Assembly: GCA_009731375.1 (NCBI GenBank)
Contig: BJOX01000003.1
Span: 808,470 to 845,278, forward strand
Direction of reading: 5' to 3'
From: Paulinella micropora
Lineage: Eukaryota; Cercozoa; Imbricatea; Euglyphida
DNA: 36,809 nucleotides
Below, one piece after another: positions 33,001 to 36,809 of the stretch. The stretch's first letter is position 1; the number at the start of each line of letters is the position of its first letter. The notes beneath the pieces were generated by a model. The model saw only the letters and a list, made by a program, of their open reading frames with translations, had not been told where the DNA came from and ran no database searches. Position numbers and translations under genes: made by a program.

Positions 33001-36000
33001 GGTTACGGTACGGTAGGTTACGGTACGGTAGGTTACGGTACGGTAGGTTACGGTACGGTAGGTTACGGTACGGTAGGTTACGGTACGGTAGGTTACGGTA
33101 CGGTAGGTTACGGTACGGTAGGTTACGGTACGGTAGGTTACGGTACGGTAGGTTACGGTACGGTAGGTTACGGTACGGTAGGTTACGGTACGGTAGGTTA
33201 CGGTACGGTAGGTTACGGTACGGTAGGTTACGGTACGGTAGGTTACGGTACGGTAGGTTACGGTACGGTAGGTTACGGTACGGTAGGTTACGGTACGGTA
33301 GGTTACGGTACGGTAGGTTACGGTACGGTAGGTTACGGTACGGTAGGTTACGGTACGGTAGGTTACGGTACGGTAGGTTACGGTACGGTAGGTTACGGTA
33401 CGGTAGGTTACGGTACGGTAGGTTACGGTACGGTAGGTTACGGTACGGTAGGTTACGGTACGGTAGGTTACGGTACGGTAGGTTACGGTACGGTAGGTTA
33501 CGGTACGGTAGGTTACGGTACGGTAGGTTACGGTACGGTAGGTTACGGTACGGTAGGTTACGGTACGGTAGGTTACGGTACGGTAGGTTACGGTACGGTA
33601 GGTTACGGTACGGTAGGTTACGGTACGGTAGGTTACGGTACGGTAGGTTACGGTACGGTAGGTTACGGTACGGTAGGTTACGGTACGGTAGGTTACGGTA
33701 CGGTAGGTTACGGTACGGTAGGTTACGGTACGGTAGGTTACGGTACGGTAGGTTACGGTACGGTAGGTTACGGTACGGTAGGTTACGGTACGGTAGGTTA
33801 CGGTACGGTAGGTTACGGTACGGTAGGTTACGGTACGGTAGGTTACGGTACGGTAGGTTACGGTACGGTAGGTTACGGTACGGTAGGTTACGGTACGGTA
33901 GGTTACGGTACGGTAGGTTACGGTACGGTAGGTTACGGTACGGTAGGTTACGGTACGGTAGGTTACGGTACGGTAGGTTACGGTACGGTAGGTTACGGTA
34001 CGGTAGGTTACGGTACGGTAGGTTACGGTACGGTAGGTTACGGTACGGTAGGTTACGGTACGGTAGGTTACGGTACGGTAGGTTACGGTACGGTAGGTTA
34101 CGGTACGGTAGGTTACGGTACGGTAGGTTACGGTACGGTAGGTTACGGTACGGTAGGTTACGGTACGGTAGGTTACGGTACGGTAGGTTACGGTACGGTA
34201 GGTTACGGTACGGTAGGTTACGGTACGGTAGGTTACGGTACGGTAGGTTACGGTACGGTAGGTTACGGTACGGTAGGTTACGGTACGGTAGGTTACGGTA
34301 CGGTAGGTTACGGTACGGTAGGTTACGGTACGGTAGGTTACGGTACGGTAGGTTACGGTACGGTAGGTTACGGTACGGTAGGTTACGGTACGGTAGGTTA
34401 CGGTACGGTAGGTTACGGTACGGTAGGTTACGGTACGGTAGGTTACGGTACGGTAGGTTACGGTACGGTAGGTTACGGTACGGTAGGTTACGGTACGGTA
34501 GGTTACGGTACGGTAGGTTACGGTACGGTAGGTTACGGTACGGTAGGTTACGGTACGGTAGGTTACGGTACGGTAGGTTACGGTACGGTAGGTTACGGTA
34601 CGGTAGGTTACGGTACGGTAGGTTACGGTACGGTAGGTTACGGTACGGTAGGTTACGGTACGGTAGGTTACGGTACGGTAGGTTACGGTACGGTAGGTTA
34701 CGGTACGGTAGGTTACGGTACGGTAGGTTACGGTACGGTAGGTTACGGTACGGTAGGTTACGGTACGGTAGGTTACGGTACGGTAGGTTACGGTACGGTA
34801 GGTTACGGTACGGTAGGTTACGGTACGGTAGGTTACGGTACGGTAGGTTACGGTACGGTAGGTTACGGTACGGTAGGTTACGGTACGGTAGGTTACGGTA
34901 CGGTAGGTTACGGTACGGTAGGTTACGGTACGGTAGGTTACGGTACGGTAGGTTACGGTACGGTAGGTTACGGTACGGTAGGTTACGGTACGGTAGGTTA
35001 CGGTACGGTAGGTTACGGTACGGTAGGTTACGGTACGGTAGGTTACGGTACGGTAGGTTACGGTACGGTAGGTTACGGTACGGTAGGTTACGGTACGGTA
35101 GGTTACGGTACGGTAGGTTACGGTACGGTAGGTTACGGTACGGTAGGTTACGGTACGGTAGGTTACGGTACGGTAGGTTACGGTACGGTAGGTTACGGTA
35201 CGGTAGGTTACGGTACGGTAGGTTACGGTACGGTAGGTTACGGTACGGTAGGTTACGGTACGGTAGGTTACGGTACGGTAGGTTACGGTACGGTAGGTTA
35301 CGGTACGGTAGGTTACGGTACGGTAGGTTACGGTACGGTAGGTTACGGTACGGTAGGTTACGGTACGGTAGGTTACGGTACGGTAGGTTACGGTACGGTA
35401 GGTTACGGTACGGTAGGTTACGGTACGGTAGGTTACGGTACGGTAGGTTACGGTACGGTAGGTTACGGTACGGTAGGTTACGGTACGGTAGGTTACGGTA
35501 CGGTAGGTTACGGTACGGTAGGTTACGGTACGGTAGGTTACGGTACGGTAGGTTACGGTACGGTAGGTTACGGTACGGTAGGTTACGGTACGGTAGGTTA
35601 CGGTACGGTAGGTTACGGTACGGTAGGTTACGGTACGGTAGGTTACGGTACGGTAGGTTACGGTACGGTAGGTTACGGTACGGTAGGTTACGGTACGGTA
35701 GGTTACGGTACGGTAGGTTACGGTACGGTAGGTTACGGTACGGTAGGTTACGGTACGGTAGGTTACGGTACGGTAGGTTACGGTACGGTAGGTTACGGTA
35801 CGGTAGGTTACGGTACGGTAGGTTACGGTACGGTAGGTTACGGTACGGTAGGTTACGGTACGGTAGGTTACGGTACGGTAGGTTACGGTACGGTAGGTTA
35901 CGGTACGGTAGGTTACGGTACGGTAGGTTACGGTACGGTAGGTTACGGTACGGTAGGTTACGGTACGGTAGGTTACGGTACGGTAGGTTACGGTACGGTA

Positions 36001-36160
36001 GGTTACGGTACGGTAGGTTACGGTACGGTAGGTTACGGTACGGTAGGTTACGGTACGGTAGGTTACGGTACGGTAGGTTACGGTACGGTAGGTTACGGTA
36101 CGGTAGGTTACGGTACGGTAGGTTACGGTACGGTAGGTTACGGTACGGTAGGTTACGGTA
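30006..36160. repeat. 15-bp satellite (CGGTACGGTAGGTTA)n, about 410 perfect copies
   Basis: I see no variation from 30006 to 36160 in a unit made of three pentamers, CGGTA CGGTA GGTTA. GGTTA is the telomeric TTAGG unit in another register, and CGGTA differs from it at two positions, so this looks like a higher-order repeat built from telomere-type pentamers. Each unit has two CpGs. The period is a multiple of 3 and four of six frames lack stops, but no ATG occurs, so it is not coding. The copy number depends on how the adjoining gap was assembled. Confidence 0.96.
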
Positions 36161-36205
36161 GGGTACGTTACGTTAGGGTACGTTACGTTAGGGTACGTTA
36201 CGTTA
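36161..36205. repeat. Second 15-bp pentamer trimer (GGGTACGTTACGTTA)x3
   Basis: Three copies of a different 15-bp unit, GGGTA CGTTA CGTTA, directly follow the large array and use the same pentamer-trimer design. Confidence 0.9.
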
Positions 36206-36480
36206 AGGTACGTAAGGTTAAGGTAGGTACGTAGAGTTAAGGTACGTAAGGTTAAGGTAGGTACGTAGGGTTAAGGTACGTAAGGTTAAGGTAGGTACGT
36301 AGGGTTAAGGTACGTAAGGTTAAGGTAGGTACGTAGGTAGGTACGTAGGTAGGTAGGTACGTAGGTAGGGGTAGGTAGGTACGTAGGTAGATAGATAGGT
36401 AGGGGTAGGAACGTACGTAGGTAGATAGATAGGTAGATAGATAGGTAGATAGATGGATGGATGGATGGATGGATAGATAG
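36206..36480. repeat. 34-bp GGTACGTAAGGTTAAGGTAG-type repeats decaying to (GGTA)n and (GATA)n
   Basis: Three or so copies of a 34-bp unit (AAGGTACGTAAGGTTAAGG then TAGGTACGTAGGGTT) at about 36206-36325. GGTA/CGTA, GGTAGATA and GATG/GATA tetramers follow. Confidence 0.88.
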
Positions 36481-36604
36481 ATCGAGGACGAATAGAATAG
36501 ACAACTGCACGGTCGACTTCCCTGCGTCGTTCGTGCGTATGTGTATTCTTGCACGTTTTTTCTATTGTTGCTAGAACCTTGGTTCCTTTTGTGTGGGTTG
36601 ACGC
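36481..36604. other. Short unique segment
   Basis: About 125 bp of unique sequence between repeat blocks. No gene recognised. The short minus-strand frames here run into repeats. Confidence 0.6.

Positions 36605-36809
<205 letters not shown>

Noticed and set aside
30006-36160. CRISPR array or bacterial-type direct repeats
   Set aside because: The 15-bp units are contiguous without spacers and the context is eukaryotic.

Overview
This window looks like a piece of a draft animal genome, most probably an arthropod and possibly a decapod crustacean. The evidence is a block of TTAGG pentamers (the usual arthropod telomere unit) at 29876-29995, an extreme density of simple repeats, a Ty1/copia element of animal type primed from a Met-tRNA anticodon arm, and tRNA-derived SINEs. 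The species call is inference. Seven runs of N (8039-8160, 10636-10645, 12333-12342, 12795-12838, 24163-24172, 25980-26947, 29996-30005) mark assembly gaps, nearly all inside or beside repeats. No intact host protein-coding gene is visible.

Layout. 1-8895 is almost continuous microsatellite and minisatellite DNA (CATA/GTAT, GATA/CTAT, CT/GA, CA/GT, TA, pentamers and 9-mers). It has short unique islands at about 1560-2060, 3890-4420 (with a frameshifted minus-strand coding-like fragment), 7169-7490 and 8161-8400. 8894-9933 is the 3' end of a non-LTR retrotransposon ORF with a CCHC zinc finger and a restriction-like endonuclease domain. 10240-13300 is again mostly simple repeat. 13300-14650 is unique sequence with a strong pyrimidine tract.

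14897-22454 is a nearly complete Ty1/copia element of about 7.56 kb. It has two 311-bp LTRs differing at 4 positions, a primer-binding site matching a Met-tRNA anticodon arm, Gag with a zinc knuckle, protease, integrase, reverse transcriptase, RNase H and a polypurine tract. It is dead: TGA at 15805, TGA at 16360, a gag/pol phase change at about 18200, TAA at 19626, and a second phase change at about 20345. It sits between two minus-strand coding-like pieces: a Cys-rich frame at 14652-14897, and a decayed gene at 22458-23200 that begins with a signal-anchor-like N terminus. They may be halves of one gene that the insertion split.

23928-24113 is the C-terminal zinc-ribbon end of a piggyBac-like transposase. 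24815-28056 is a nest of four copies of a tRNA-derived SINE (A) and two copies of a second repeat (B), joined through (AAT)n tracts in head-to-head and tail-to-tail arrangements. 28140-29845 is unique DNA with a tandem duplication. 29847-36480 goes from GGTA to TTAGG repeats, then a perfectly homogeneous 6.15-kb array of a 15-bp unit built from three TTAGG-like pentamers, then diverged pentamer derivatives. The window ends in CCTA and CTAT repeats.

The most notable items are the TTAGG-derived 15-bp higher-order satellite, the copia element whose gag start codon lies inside its tRNA primer-binding site and which carries an extra Tudor-like domain candidate between integrase and RT, the gene apparently split by that element, and the SINE A/B chimeras.
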